Source: Musicola paradisiaca NCPPB 2511 (GTDB lineage: Bacteria > Pseudomonadota > Gammaproteobacteria > Enterobacterales > Enterobacteriaceae). From it: DNA of 64,000 bases. The stretch covers positions 2,772,591 through 2,836,590 of the forward strand of contig NZ_CM001857.1 of NCBI RefSeq assembly GCF_000400505.1. Reading direction: 5' to 3'. The notes under the pieces are model-generated. The model was given only the letters and a program-made list of their open reading frames with translations, searched no databases and had not been told where the DNA came from. The position numbers were made by a program, and so were the translations under genes. Of this stretch, positions 8,105-17,428 are shown piece after piece; position 1 is the stretch's first letter, and the number at the start of each line of letters is the position of its first letter.

Positions 8105-8971
8105 ATGACCTTATATTCTTCGACCAAAACATCCGTCCTGATCCCGGTGTTAATGATCGTGATCGCCATGATTTCGCTACAGGTTGGCGCCGCATTGGCC
8201 AAAACCCTGTTTCCGACGATCGGCGCATCCGGGATGACCGCACTACGCCTGGCGATCGGCACGCTCATCCTGCTGGTAATCTTTAAGCCCTGGCGCATGC
8301 ATCTGGGATCTGATCGCTGGCCGCTGCTGGTCTACGGCATCACCCTGGGAGGGATGAATTACCTGTTCTATCTGGCGTTGCGAACCGTGCCGCTGGGGGT
8401 GGTCGTTGCGCTGGAATTCACCGGCCCGCTGGCCGTGGCGGTGCTGTCGTCACGCCGCCTGCTGGATTTTCTGTGGATAGCGCTGGCCGCCAGCGGTTTA
8501 TGGCTGCTATTGCCGCTGGGCGGCGGCACCGGCGATCTCGACCCGCTGGGTATACTTTTCGCCATCGGCGCCGGCGCCTGCTGGGCCGGATACATTCTGT
8601 TCGGCAAGAAAGCGGGAGCCCGCCACGGCGCAGGTACCGTTGCGATGGGGTCGTTGATCGCCGCGCTGATTTATTGCCCGATCGGCGCGTTTTTCTCCAG
8701 CAGCGCCCTCTTCTCGTCGGCGGTGCTGCCCGTCGGCATCGGCGTTGCGTTGCTGTCTACCGCCTTGCCCTACTCGCTGGAGATGCTGGCGCTCACCCGC
8801 CTGCCCACCCGGACTTTCAGCACGCTGATGAGCCTGGAACCCGCCATCGCGGCGGTTTCCGGCATCCTGTTTTTGAATGAACACCTCAGCATCGCCCAAT
8901 GGCTGGCGTTGGTATTTATCATTACGGCGTCTCTCGGCACGACGCTCAGCGCCAGAAAGTCGGCGGCGTGA
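8105..8971 (+). CDS. rhtA: Threonine/homoserine exporter RhtA (EamA/DMT family)
   Basis: The product is a 288-residue inner-membrane protein with about ten hydrophobic segments and two EamA repeats. Sequence such as LQVGAALAKTLFPTIGASGMTALRLA and the neighbouring ompX identify it as RhtA, which exports threonine and homoserine. The order ompX-rhtA-(dps)-glnH is that of E. coli, but dps is missing from the following gap. Confidence 0.92.
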   Translation: MTLYSSTKTSVLIPVLMIVIAMISLQVGAALAKTLFPTIGASGMTALRLAIGTLILLVIFKPWRMHLGSDRWPLLVYGITLGGMNYLFYLALRTVPLGVVVALEFTGPLAVAVLSSRRLLDFLWIALAASGLWLLLPLGGGTGDLDPLGILFAIGAGACWAGYILFGKKAGARHGAGTVAMGSLIAALIYCPIGAFFSSSALFSSAVLPVGIGVALLSTALPYSLEMLALTRLPTRTFSTLMSLEPAIAAVSGILFLNEHLSIAQWLALVFIITASLGTTLSARKSAA

Positions 8972-9389
8972 TAGCTGCACGTCGTGAGGTTACACTCACT
9001 CATTCACGAATTTTGTGCATAATTATGCATGCTGATGCCTTGTTGTGCACAAGGTGGACAAAAAATTAGCGTTTGCCAGCAATATTGCCCATCAATGGCA
9101 ATCAACGGTTGTTTCCCCAGCACAATTCAGTTATTCATAGCAGCGCGTTTCATAAGTGTTTCAGATGACAAACCGGACGCGCCAACACAACAAGCGGGAT
9201 ACTCATCGCATTTTGGCAACGGTACCCCTTATTTTCCCTGCACCGACTCACTGCATACGGCCGCCGTACCACAACTGACGCACCGCCCGGATATGCGTAT
9301 CCGGCGTATCGCGCGAATGACGGCCGGTATCGTTACCCACGCCGGTGAAAACAGTGGACACATAACCAACAACGAGGAAGGACGCTTTG
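8972..9389. other. rhtA-glnH spacer without dps; palindromes upstream of glnH
   Basis: This 418-base gap contains no gene of convincing size; E. coli has dps here. It holds two perfect palindromes, TGCATAATTATGCA at 9016-9029 and TTGTGCACAA at 9043-9052. These could be regulatory sites for rhtA termination or for the gln operon. I could not find a good sigma-54 promoter (GG-N10-GC) at standard spacing before glnH. Confidence 0.4.
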
Positions 9390-10136
9390 ATGAAATCACT
9401 ATTTAAAGCATCTGTCGCCGCACTTGCGCTGGCGTTCAGCATTTCCAGCCACGCGGCGGAAAAACCACTTCTTGTCGCAACAGACACCGCCTTTGTGCCG
9501 TTTGAATTCAAACAGGGCGATAAATACGTCGGTTTCGATATCGATCTGTGGGATGCGATCGCCAAACAGTTGAACCTCACCTACACCCTGAAACCGATGG
9601 ATTTCAGCGGCATTATCCCGGCGTTGCAGACGCGCAACGTGGATCTGGCGCTGGCGGGTATTACCATCACGGAAGAGCGTAAGCGCGCAATCGACTTCTC
9701 TGAGGGGTATTACAACAGCGGCCTGCTGGTGATGGTACGCAGCGAAAATCAGGAGATTAAAAGCGAAGCGGATTTGGCGGGCAAGGTGGTGGCCGTGAAG
9801 AGCGGCACCGGTTCTGTCGACTACGCCAAAGCCAACATCAAGACGAAAGAGCTGCGTCAGTTCCCGAACATCGACAACGCCTACCTGGAGCTGGGTACTC
9901 ACCGCGCCGACGCGGTGCTGCACGACACCCCGAACATCCTGTACTTCATCAAGACGGCGGGCAACGGTAAGTTCAAAGCCGTCGGCGACTCCATCAAAGC
10001 ACAGCAGTACGGCATCGCCTTCCCTAAAGGCAGCGACGACCTGCGTGAAAAAGTCAACGGCGCGCTGAAAACCCTGCGCGACAACGGCACCTACGCTGAG
10101 ATTTACAAAAAATGGTTCGGCACCGAACCGAAGTAA
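9390..10136 (+). CDS. glnH: Glutamine ABC transporter periplasmic binding protein
   Basis: The 248-residue precursor has a signal peptide ending near SHA at residue 22. The type II solute-binding fold follows: [28 protein letters not shown], then [18 protein letters not shown], the family's amino-acid binding signature. The ATG at 9390 is preferred to a TTG one codon earlier; GAGGAAGGA precedes it. It delivers glutamine to the GlnP/GlnQ complex encoded next. The gene order glnHPQ and the product sequence match E. coli closely. Confidence 0.95.
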   Translation: MKSLFKASVAALALAFSISSHAAEKPLLVATDTAFVPFEFKQGDKYVGFDIDLWDAIAKQLNLTYTLKPMDFSGIIPALQTRNVDLALAGITITEERKRAIDFSEGYYNSGLLVMVRSENQEIKSEADLAGKVVAVKSGTGSVDYAKANIKTKELRQFPNIDNAYLELGTHRADAVLHDTPNILYFIKTAGNGKFKAVGDSIKAQQYGIAFPKGSDDLREKVNGALKTLRDNGTYAEIYKKWFGTEPK

Positions 10137-10221
10137 CACATTAAACCGCTGCCGCGGCGTCGCTGGATAACCCATGCGGCGCCGCGTTGTTTGTGGCGTT
10201 ATTCATTGCTGGAGAATGTTC

Positions 10222-10881
10222 ATGCAGTTTGACTGGAGTGTCATTTGGCCGTCTATCCCCCAGTTGCTGGAAGGGGCCCAAATGACTCTGCTGATTTCCG
10301 TGCTGGGTTTGCTGGGCGGCCTGGTCATCGGCGTCGTTGCCGGGTTCGCCCGCGTCTATGGCGGTTGGCTATCGAATCGCATCGCGTTGGTGTTTATCGA
10401 AATCATCCGCGGTACCCCGATGGTGATACAGATCATGTACATCTATTTCGCCATCCCCATGGTGTTGACATCGGTTCGTATCGACCCTGTCACCGCCGCC
10501 ATCATCACCATCATGATTAACTCAGGCGCCTATATTGCCGAGATTACACGCGGGGCGGTGATGTCGATCCATAAAGGCTTTACCGAAGCCGGCCTGGCAT
10601 TGGGGTTATCGCACCGCGCCACACTGCGTCATGTCATTACGCCGTTGGCTCTGCGCCGGATGCTGCCGCCGCTCGGCAACCAGTGGATCATCAGTATCAA
10701 GGACACGTCGCTGTGTATCGTAATCGGCGTATCCGAGCTGACTCGTCAGGCACAGGAAATCATTGCCGGCAATTTCCGCGCGTTGGAAATACTGACCGCT
10801 ACGGCGATTATTTATCTGGTCATCACCCTTATTCTTACCATCGGCATGCGTTGGCTGGAAAGAAAGCTTAAGATTATATGA
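10222..10881 (+). CDS. glnP: Glutamine ABC transporter permease
   Basis: This is a 219-residue inner-membrane permease of the His/Glu/Gln family with about five transmembrane segments. It carries the coupling-helix motif [20 protein letters not shown]. The ATG at 10222 has GGAGAA just upstream; a longer in-frame start is unsupported. It lies 85 bp after glnH and overlaps glnQ by 4 nt (ATGA), so permease and ATPase are translationally coupled. Confidence 0.95.
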   Translation: MQFDWSVIWPSIPQLLEGAQMTLLISVLGLLGGLVIGVVAGFARVYGGWLSNRIALVFIEIIRGTPMVIQIMYIYFAIPMVLTSVRIDPVTAAIITIMINSGAYIAEITRGAVMSIHKGFTEAGLALGLSHRATLRHVITPLALRRMLPPLGNQWIISIKDTSLCIVIGVSELTRQAQEIIAGNFRALEILTATAIIYLVITLILTIGMRWLERKLKII

Positions 10882-11600
10882 TTGAATTTAAAAACGTTTC
10901 TAAACACTACGGCCCAACCAAGGTGTTGCACGATATCAATCTGAAGATTGAGCAGGGCGAAGTCGTGGTGATCATCGGGCCTTCCGGTTCTGGAAAATCG
11001 ACGCTGCTGCGTTGCATCAACAAACTGGAAGAAATATCCAGCGGCGAGTTGGTGGTCGACGGCTTAACCGTCAACGATCCCAAGGTGGACGAGCGGCTGA
11101 TTCGTCAGGAAGCCGGGATGGTATTCCAGCAGTTTTACCTGTTCCCGCACCTCACTGCGCTGGAAAACGTGGCTTTCGGGCCGATCCGCGTGCGCGGCGC
11201 CAGCAAGGCTGATGCCGAGAAGCTGGCGCGTGAACTGCTGGGCAAGGTGGGGCTGGCGGAGCGGGCGCACCACTACCCGTCCGAACTGTCGGGCGGTCAG
11301 CAGCAACGTGTCGCTATCGCCCGCGCGCTGGCGGTCAAACCCAAGATGATGTTGTTTGATGAGCCCACGTCGGCACTGGATCCTGAACTGCGGCACGAAG
11401 TGCTGACGGTAATGAAGGATTTGGCGGATGAAGGGATGACCATGGTTATCGTGACCCACGAAGTGGGCTTTGCGCAGAAAGTGGCGTCGCGTTTGATCTT
11501 CATCGACAAGGGGCGTATCGCCGAAGACGGCGACCCGGATGCGTTGATCACCAATCCCCCCAGTGATCGCCTGCGGGAATTCCTGCAACACGTCGCCTAG
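10878..11600 (+). CDS. glnQ: Glutamine ABC transporter ATP-binding protein
   Basis: The 240-residue ABC ATPase has Walker [10 protein letters not shown] (34-42), signature LSGGQQQ (137-143), Walker B MMLFDEP ending at 163, and the switch histidine in VTHEVGFA. It energises GlnP-GlnH uptake of glutamine at the inner membrane. It is the last gene of glnHPQ. A short tandem-repeat array begins 83 bp after its stop. Confidence 0.96.
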   Translation: MIEFKNVSKHYGPTKVLHDINLKIEQGEVVVIIGPSGSGKSTLLRCINKLEEISSGELVVDGLTVNDPKVDERLIRQEAGMVFQQFYLFPHLTALENVAFGPIRVRGASKADAEKLARELLGKVGLAERAHHYPSELSGGQQQRVAIARALAVKPKMMLFDEPTSALDPELRHEVLTVMKDLADEGMTMVIVTHEVGFAQKVASRLIFIDKGRIAEDGDPDALITNPPSDRLREFLQHVA

Positions 11601-11971
11601 GCATCACGCCGGCCCGGCGTGCGACACACTCAGGCGCTTTCTCAACAGGGAAAGGCTTGTCCGCGTGTCGCACGTCGTTTTTGCATCGCGACAGTGCTAC
11701 ATCGCGACAGTGCTACATCGCAACAGTGTTACATCGCGACAGTGTTAGCCTTTGAGCGCTGGCAAGCCGGTGCCGCCGTGTTAACGCCCGCCGCCACACA
11801 TCCCGGCGTACTCCCCGTAACCGCACAGCCAACAGCAAACCACCCGATACCCAGCGGATGCATTTGGTATTTTCCGCCAATTCCGATACGCTGCTCGCAG
11901 CCATCTGCGGGCAGACCGGCCTGTTCATTAGCGAATCAATTAGTTACCCCTATTTTGTCAGGTTGATATCC
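11601..11971. other. Spacer between glnQ and the fibronectin-III protein gene
   Basis: The 371-base gap holds the tandem-repeat array at 11684-11747 and the promoter region of the next gene. No separate gene is supported. Confidence 0.5.
11684..11747. repeat. Tandem repeat, 4 copies of a 16-bp unit
   Basis: The unit is CATCGCGACAGTGCTA. Copies 1 and 2 are identical, and copies 3 and 4 differ by one or two bases. Copies are directly adjacent with no spacers, so this is a minisatellite and not a CRISPR. The core GCGACAG-GC also occurs in the array at 15382-15446. Confidence 0.92.
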
Positions 11972-13600
11972 ATGAAAACCATCAGCACTTCCCTTACCCG
12001 ACGCCGCCATAGCGCCCTCATCAGCGGATTACTGGTTGGCGTATGCGGATTCGCCACGCCTGCTCATGCCGACATCGATACCCAGCAATGCAGCGCGTCG
12101 GTTGAATCCCCCCACACAGCCGCATTCAGCAAAGATGAACAGGATCTGCCGTATCCCAAAATCGGTGGGTTATACCAACGCCCGGCGGCGGCCGGCGTCA
12201 GTCTGACGGGTGACGCCAACCAATACGTCGAATCCGCCAGCGGCGCGTTAAACGGCAAATACCCGTTGCAGCGCAATGGCGACCACATCACGCTCACCGG
12301 CCAAGGGTATTTTGGCGTGCGCTGGGATATCGACTCTGCCGGCCGCGGCGGTACTTTGCCGGCGGAAAACGCCCCGCTGTTCGCATTGAGTAACGGCACC
12401 TTAAAACGGGTGGCGCTAACGGACAGCTATATGCCGGATTATCGTCTTGACGGCGAGCCCGGCCTTACCGGCATCGGTTATGCGGTAGGCCGCCCCCTTA
12501 TCGCCCCCGGCACGCCGGCCGGCCAGGGCGAGATCATGCCCAGCCTGTGGCGCAATGAAATCTTCTACCTCGACGGCACCGTCACCCTTACCCAACGTCA
12601 GGGCGAGATAGACTACAAACTGGGCATCACGCCGCTGACGCTGGCGGAGGTCAACGCTCAGCTATCCTCCACGCGCAACCATGCCGGAAGAAACACCCTG
12701 CGCAGCGGCATCTCGCTGGATCCCTACCTTGGCGAAGATACGCCGCCCGCCTCGCCCGGCAACCTGACCGCGACGGCGATCGCCAGCTCGGTCGTCAAAC
12801 TGGACTGGCGCGACTGCGCCGACAACGCGCGCGGTTTCATCGTCGAGTACGCTGAGGACAGCGGCGGTAGCGACAGGGCCTATACCAGCGCCGAGTCGCT
12901 CGGCAAAGGCTCGGAATCGCTGGAGCTGGGAACGCTGCAACCCGGCACCACCTACTTTTTCCGGGTGAAAGCCTACAACCAGGCCGGCGACTCCGCCTAC
13001 TCCAACGAAGTGAGCGTCACTACGCCGGCACCGACGCCACTGAGCGATAACTGGAAACAGCAGGACATCGGCAAGATGGGCACCGCCGGCGCCGCAACCG
13101 AAGATAACGGCGTGATCACGCTGGAGGCGCACAACGGCGATGTCTGGGGCGCGGAGGATTCCATCCATGTTGTCTACCGCGAACTAAAAGGCGATGGGCG
13201 CATCACCGCCCGGCTTGTCGATCTGCGCTACAGCGATCCCTACGCCAAAGCCGGGGTCATGATGCGTAACACCCTCGCCGCCAATAGCGGCTACGTGCTG
13301 GCCGGCTACAGCGCATCAATCGGCGCGCTATCACAATGGCGCAGCAACACCGGCAACGCCACCGGCAACAGCGGCCATTTCTCCCCATCCGGCAACGGCA
13401 GCCAACCCACCTGGCTGCGTGTGACGCGCGACGGCAATAGCTTCCTGGCGGAAGCGTCCGACGACGGCAAAAACTGGGCCCTACTCAGCAAACGCACCCT
13501 CGTCAACTTCAACGACACGCTGTACGTTGGCCTGGTGCTCTCTTCCCGTAACAACAGCAGCGGCAAAGTCAGCTTCGACAATGTGAGCGTCGAGCGCTAA
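11972..13600 (+). CDS. Exported protein with fibronectin type III domain and C-terminal DUF1349/laminin-G-like domain
   Basis: The 542-residue precursor starts at the ATG at 11972, followed by a basic, hydrophobic signal peptide with a likely cut after AHA at about residue 34. Residues 35-250 are unrecognised and rich in Gly and Thr. Residues about 256-350 form a fibronectin type III domain (PPASPGNLTATAIASSVVKLDW through TYFFRVKAYNQAGDSAYSNE). Residues 352-542 resemble the beta-sandwich of DUF1349/concanavalin-like proteins: WKQQDIGKMGTAGAA, ARLVDLRYSDPYAKAGVMMR and SFDNVSVE at the end. This layout suggests a secreted carbohydrate- or surface-binding protein. No catalytic motif was seen and function is unknown. 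It stands alone in its transcription unit. Confidence 0.8.
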   Translation: MKTISTSLTRRRHSALISGLLVGVCGFATPAHADIDTQQCSASVESPHTAAFSKDEQDLPYPKIGGLYQRPAAAGVSLTGDANQYVESASGALNGKYPLQRNGDHITLTGQGYFGVRWDIDSAGRGGTLPAENAPLFALSNGTLKRVALTDSYMPDYRLDGEPGLTGIGYAVGRPLIAPGTPAGQGEIMPSLWRNEIFYLDGTVTLTQRQGEIDYKLGITPLTLAEVNAQLSSTRNHAGRNTLRSGISLDPYLGEDTPPASPGNLTATAIASSVVKLDWRDCADNARGFIVEYAEDSGGSDRAYTSAESLGKGSESLELGTLQPGTTYFFRVKAYNQAGDSAYSNEVSVTTPAPTPLSDNWKQQDIGKMGTAGAATEDNGVITLEAHNGDVWGAEDSIHVVYRELKGDGRITARLVDLRYSDPYAKAGVMMRNTLAANSGYVLAGYSASIGALSQWRSNTGNATGNSGHFSPSGNGSQPTWLRVTRDGNSFLAEASDDGKNWALLSKRTLVNFNDTLYVGLVLSSRNNSSGKVSFDNVSVER

Positions 13601-13628
13601 AACCGTAACGATAACGTCCATAAACACC

Positions 13629-13654
13629 AAGGCCGCCTCCCAGGAGACGGCCTT
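13629..13654. terminator. Hairpin downstream of the fibronectin-III protein gene
   Basis: AAGGCCGCCTCC and GGAGACGGCCTT pair over 12 bp with one mismatch and a two-base loop. It lies between two convergent genes. The T-tract is short, so it may end transcription from either side only partly. Confidence 0.6.
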
Positions 13655-13715
13655 TATGATTGCCTAGCCGCGTCGAATGTCGGGTGCGGACACCACTGTC
13701 ACTCGACCGCCATCA

Positions 13716-14996
13716 TCAATGTTTACCTGCCAGCGCCACCGCATCATGCAGATTCAGCCGTTGCCAGAAGTTGGACTCGCCGCCGCCATTGGATAACGGA
13801 TAGCCATCCGCCAGCGCGGTTTTCGCCATCAGCGCGCGCCGTTGCGCCGCGCTCAAATTCGGCAACGGCCCTTCCAGCAGTACCTCCGCCCCGGCAGGAA
13901 CGCTCACCGGCTGCGCCTTCACCTTCGCCTGCGGCAAATGGTAGGTCATGGTGTAGGTGTAGAACGTCCGCATCGCCGGATCGGTATAGGGATCGTTCTT
14001 GCCCTGCGGTTTGGCACATTCCGCCAGACTCACGCCGCAGGCTTTCTCCAGTGCGGCGCGCAGCTGGCTCTTGGCCTCGGCAAACAGCACGCGATATTTC
14101 GGATCGTTCAGGAATTTAGCGACGCTGCGCTGCGCGGTCATACGGCCGCCCATGACATCCAGCGGGAAATGCACCCCCAGCACCAGACGGGAATAGCCGT
14201 AGGTGGCGGCGCGATCAATCAGCGGAACAAACCGCTCCGGCAACATCTGCGCCAGCAGCAGCGCATCATTATAGCCGCCGTTGGTATGGCCGCTCGGGAA
14301 CGAACCGCCGGACGCGGTATAGCGATAACCGTCGCCCACCACCGCAGTATCCGGCACCAGATGGATGCTATTGCCCGGCTGTTTAAACGGACGCAAATAG
14401 TTATAGGCATTTTTGGCCGCAGACGTACTGACGTTGGTGGCTTTGATCAACGCGGCCGCCTTGCCGATTTCACCTTTCTGATACACCTCCAGGAATGCTT
14501 TGCCCAGACGCGGGCCCAGCGCTTCCGCCAGCGCGTAGAGATAACGGGTGTTTTCCGCATCGATCAACGCTTTCTGGCGCAACGGCAACGTCGCTTCCAA
14601 GTTGATGCGCTCCACCGTCGCCAGGTTTTGCTTCAGCACCGCTTCCGGCAACGTTTTGAAACCCTCCAGCAGCTTGACGCTGGCCTGCTGATCTTCTTTG
14701 GCATTGAACTTATAGCCTGTCGCTTTAAGCCACTTCATGTCACCCTGCGGCGCATCCTGATCCGGCGCTTTTTCCATCACCGCATGGGTCAATTTCGGCG
14801 CCGTGCCTTGTAATGCTTGCTGCAACAGTTGCTGAACCCGTTGCTGCATTTCAATCACCGGCGCGCTGTTGCTGGCTTCGGTCGTGGTCTGCAACAGACG
14901 CACCTGCGGGATCTGGGAATCGCTGGTGGCGGCCGCCTGAACCTGCACCGCGGTCAGCGCGCAGGTAACGGCCATGAAGAGAGAGGTGTAGCGCAT
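13716..14996 (-). CDS. Periplasmic PAP2-family acid phosphatase
   Basis: The 426-residue precursor begins at the ATG at 14996 with AAAGGA upstream; an in-frame extension to 15170 is not used. A signal peptide ends near VQA at about residue 20. The phosphatase signature is in order: YLRPFKQPG near 200, FPSGH near 232 and SRLVLGVHFPLD near 268. This matches the KxxxxxxRP / PSGH / SRxxxxxHxxxD pattern of bacterial class A acid phosphatases and PAP2 enzymes. It is longer than typical class A PhoN proteins (about 250 residues), with extra N- and C-terminal regions. It probably removes phosphate from organic phosphomonoesters in the periplasm. No operon partner is seen. Confidence 0.88.
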   Translation of the reverse strand: MRYTSLFMAVTCALTAVQVQAAATSDSQIPQVRLLQTTTEASNSAPVIEMQQRVQQLLQQALQGTAPKLTHAVMEKAPDQDAPQGDMKWLKATGYKFNAKEDQQASVKLLEGFKTLPEAVLKQNLATVERINLEATLPLRQKALIDAENTRYLYALAEALGPRLGKAFLEVYQKGEIGKAAALIKATNVSTSAAKNAYNYLRPFKQPGNSIHLVPDTAVVGDGYRYTASGGSFPSGHTNGGYNDALLLAQMLPERFVPLIDRAATYGYSRLVLGVHFPLDVMGGRMTAQRSVAKFLNDPKYRVLFAEAKSQLRAALEKACGVSLAECAKPQGKNDPYTDPAMRTFYTYTMTYHLPQAKVKAQPVSVPAGAEVLLEGPLPNLSAAQRRALMAKTALADGYPLSNGGGESNFWQRLNLHDAVALAGKH

Positions 14997-15539
14997 TGGT
15001 ATGTCCTTTTTATTGTCATGAACAGGAAACTGCATCAGGCTAATGGGAAACGATGACAGTTCTGTGAATTTTTCTGATAACAACAACGCGAGACGGCGCC
15101 CGCCAGCATGCATGGTGCGACCTCCCGTCGTCGACGCCGGGACAAAACGCCCGCAACCATCACGCCTCATTGCCGGACACCACCGGTACTACCGCAGCCA
15201 GTGTAGTACAGCGAACAAGGAAAGGGTGTGAAATATGCGGGTTCTGGTATAGCGAATGTTAATGAAAAATAATGCAAAAATGGCGTTTTCTCCCGTCGCC
15301 GCTCCCAATGCTGAACAGCATTTCAGCGCACACGCTTAACCACCGCGGCGCAACGCTAGCGGGCAACTGTACGATAGGCCGACCATGCGACAGGGCAACC
15401 ATGCGACAGACCAACCATGCGACAAGCCAACAAATGCGACAGGGCAACGACAGAACAACGGCTAGGGGGAAAACGAATGGCGCCGCCGCCAAACAACCGC
15501 GACGGCGCGAATCACCCGCACACAGGCGGCAGGCGACAA
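14997..15539. other. Spacer between phosphatase and M3 peptidase genes
   Basis: The 543-base gap contains the phosphatase promoter region and a tandem-repeat array at 15382-15446. Open frames here have no recognisable product and look like chance frames in GC-rich DNA. Confidence 0.45.
15382..15446. repeat. Tandem repeat, 4 copies of a 16-bp unit
   Basis: The unit is ACCATGCGACAGGGCA. Three copies are 16 bp with scattered changes and the fourth is 17 bp. The unit shares the core GCGACAG-GC with the array behind glnQ, so the two arrays may be related. Confidence 0.85.
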
Positions 15540-17399
15540 TCAGGTGCGGTAAGTCTGGTTGATAAAGCGCGCGAAGTCGTGGCTCATGGCCTCATCGCCC
15601 TGTTGGTTATCCGCCAGCACCTGATCACCATCCACCACTCGAATTCGGGCGTTGAGAGGGAAATCCGCCGCGGGCTGCGGACGCGCCGCCGCCGCCGACA
15701 TCACCGCCTGTGCCTGCCGCCAGGCTTCCTCCACGGTGAGATTGCACTCGCGGGCCAGATAATCCGGGTTGAACCCTTCGCCGGTCAGGCTACGCAGCGT
15801 CTCATCATGAGTCAGGCTATTACCGGGTTGCCAATAGTGACGGGTTAAATCCGGGCCGATCGCCGGGTTATCCGCCAGATACCCATCCCGCTGCAGGAAG
15901 AAATGGCGCGTCTGCTCTACCGCCATCATCGCCAACAGATAGCCGTGATACGAACAGGCCGACTCCATCGACAACAAATGCGGGATCGCTATCGTCGGAC
16001 GCGGGCTGCCGCTGATCCCCAGGATATGCTGCTCAATATCACGCGCCAATGCGGTAATCGCCTCCGGCGTGCGCGCCTCGTCACTCATGCTATAAAGCCG
16101 CCATTCGAAATAGGGCACCAGCAGAATATGGCGCTCGTCGAACGCCCGCATCGGCTGGCGGGTACGGATCTCCGCCTGAATCAACGCATCCGGTATCGGC
16201 TCGCCCTGCCGGGTGCGGGCATAACGTTTCAGCCAGTCAGCATCCTGCAACAGACTGTCGCAGAACATCGACTGGGTTTCGGCGTAAGCCATGGAAGTCG
16301 GCGGAAACTCCTGAGCAAAACAGGGCGCGTTCTGGCGGATATTGGCGAAATGCGCGGCGTGGCCGCCTTCATGAAACAGCGTATTCAACCCCCTGGCGCC
16401 GCTACCGATCTGATCCGGCCGCGCCAGGCTGGTGAAATTGATGCGCGCCGGTCGCCACTGCCCCTGATCGATAAACGGCGGCACCGGTTGATGCATAAAA
16501 CCGTTCTCATACTTGCCGGGACGCACCAGCAGGTCGAGTTGCAACTCGGCGCCGCCAAAGTCGATATGCAGGCGTTTGAAACTGTCGACCCAGCGCGTCA
16601 GCGAATCCTCAAACGGGAAGTACGGATCGAGCTGACGGGTCACATCGCCGGTGCTGGCATAACGGATATTCCAGGGCGCCAACGCATCGGCGCCCTTTTC
16701 CGTCGCCAGTTGTTGCAGACTGCGCTGGTTCGCCTCCCGCGTCTGTTCCTCAAACCGGTCGAGGATGGCGAACAGTTGTTCCGGCGTCATACGCTCGGTC
16801 TTGTTCACCTTGTAGTCAAAATAGTTGCGATAGCCCATCTGTCGCGCAAACCGGTTACGCAACGCCACCAGTTCCAGAAAGCCGTGCCGCAGCAACCATT
16901 GTTCCAGCTCGCGCAGCGCCTGCTGGGAGCTCTGACGCCAGCTTTCGTTGTCGTTGGTGGTCTGGTTGGTCAGCAACTCACCGAGCGACGCAGGCACCCG
17001 TTCGCCGTGCTCGTTGATATGGGTGGTCTGATAGGTTTTACGGCGCGAAAACAGATCGTTTTCCGCAGCGACCAGCGCATTCATCAATGTCTGCGCCTGT
17101 TCATCCTCGATCACGTTGCAGTCGAAAAAGCGGTACCAGCCGCGCAACCCATGCAGCAAGGCCTGCTGCGCCGGCGTTGTCGGCGCCGCTTCTACGCTGG
17201 CGATGTGTTCGCGTAATTCCACCAGCCGTTGCGGCCGGGCGATAAAACCTTTCCAGTTGCTCTCCGCTTCGGCAAAACACGACGGTACGGTTTCATCGCC
17301 GGTTCCCATATAACGTTGCCAAAACAGATCCTCTTTGGCGCGGTGAACCGCCAGATAGTCGCGGTTCAGGGCGTTGAAATAGTCCACAGCCTGTTGCAT
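15540..17399 (-). CDS. M3-family zinc oligopeptidase
   Basis: The product has 619 residues from the ATG at 17399, with AAAGGATC upstream; the longer open frame to 17555 is rejected. The zinc site is HEGGH at 343-347, with a third ligand probably E374 in AYAETQSMF, as in peptidase families M3 and oligoendopeptidase F. There is no signal peptide, so it acts in the cytoplasm on short peptides. The gene is followed by ybiB upstream on the same strand with a 29-bp gap, so the two may be cotranscribed. A related M3 gene at this spot in E. coli is not known to me. Confidence 0.85.
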   Translation of the reverse strand: MQQAVDYFNALNRDYLAVHRAKEDLFWQRYMGTGDETVPSCFAEAESNWKGFIARPQRLVELREHIASVEAAPTTPAQQALLHGLRGWYRFFDCNVIEDEQAQTLMNALVAAENDLFSRRKTYQTTHINEHGERVPASLGELLTNQTTNDNESWRQSSQQALRELEQWLLRHGFLELVALRNRFARQMGYRNYFDYKVNKTERMTPEQLFAILDRFEEQTREANQRSLQQLATEKGADALAPWNIRYASTGDVTRQLDPYFPFEDSLTRWVDSFKRLHIDFGGAELQLDLLVRPGKYENGFMHQPVPPFIDQGQWRPARINFTSLARPDQIGSGARGLNTLFHEGGHAAHFANIRQNAPCFAQEFPPTSMAYAETQSMFCDSLLQDADWLKRYARTRQGEPIPDALIQAEIRTRQPMRAFDERHILLVPYFEWRLYSMSDEARTPEAITALARDIEQHILGISGSPRPTIAIPHLLSMESACSYHGYLLAMMAVEQTRHFFLQRDGYLADNPAIGPDLTRHYWQPGNSLTHDETLRSLTGEGFNPDYLARECNLTVEEAWRQAQAVMSAAAARPQPAADFPLNARIRVVDGDQVLADNQQGDEAMSHDFARFINQTYRT

Positions 17400-17428
17400 G
17401 TTCGATCCTTTTAATAGATAGCAGCGAG

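Noticed and set aside
8972..9389. Sigma-54 promoter and NtrC sites before glnH
   Set aside because: Candidates such as TGGCAACGG or TGGCAATCAACGG lack the GC element at the required distance, and no GCAC-N7-GTGC pair was found.
11684..11747. Repeats resembling a CRISPR array
   Set aside because: Units of 16 bp follow each other without spacers and no cas genes are present; the same holds for the other four arrays.
15903..17216. 437-codon plus-strand frame opposite the M3 peptidase gene
   Set aside because: Antisense shadow with low-complexity basic composition; the minus-strand product has a complete zinc site.
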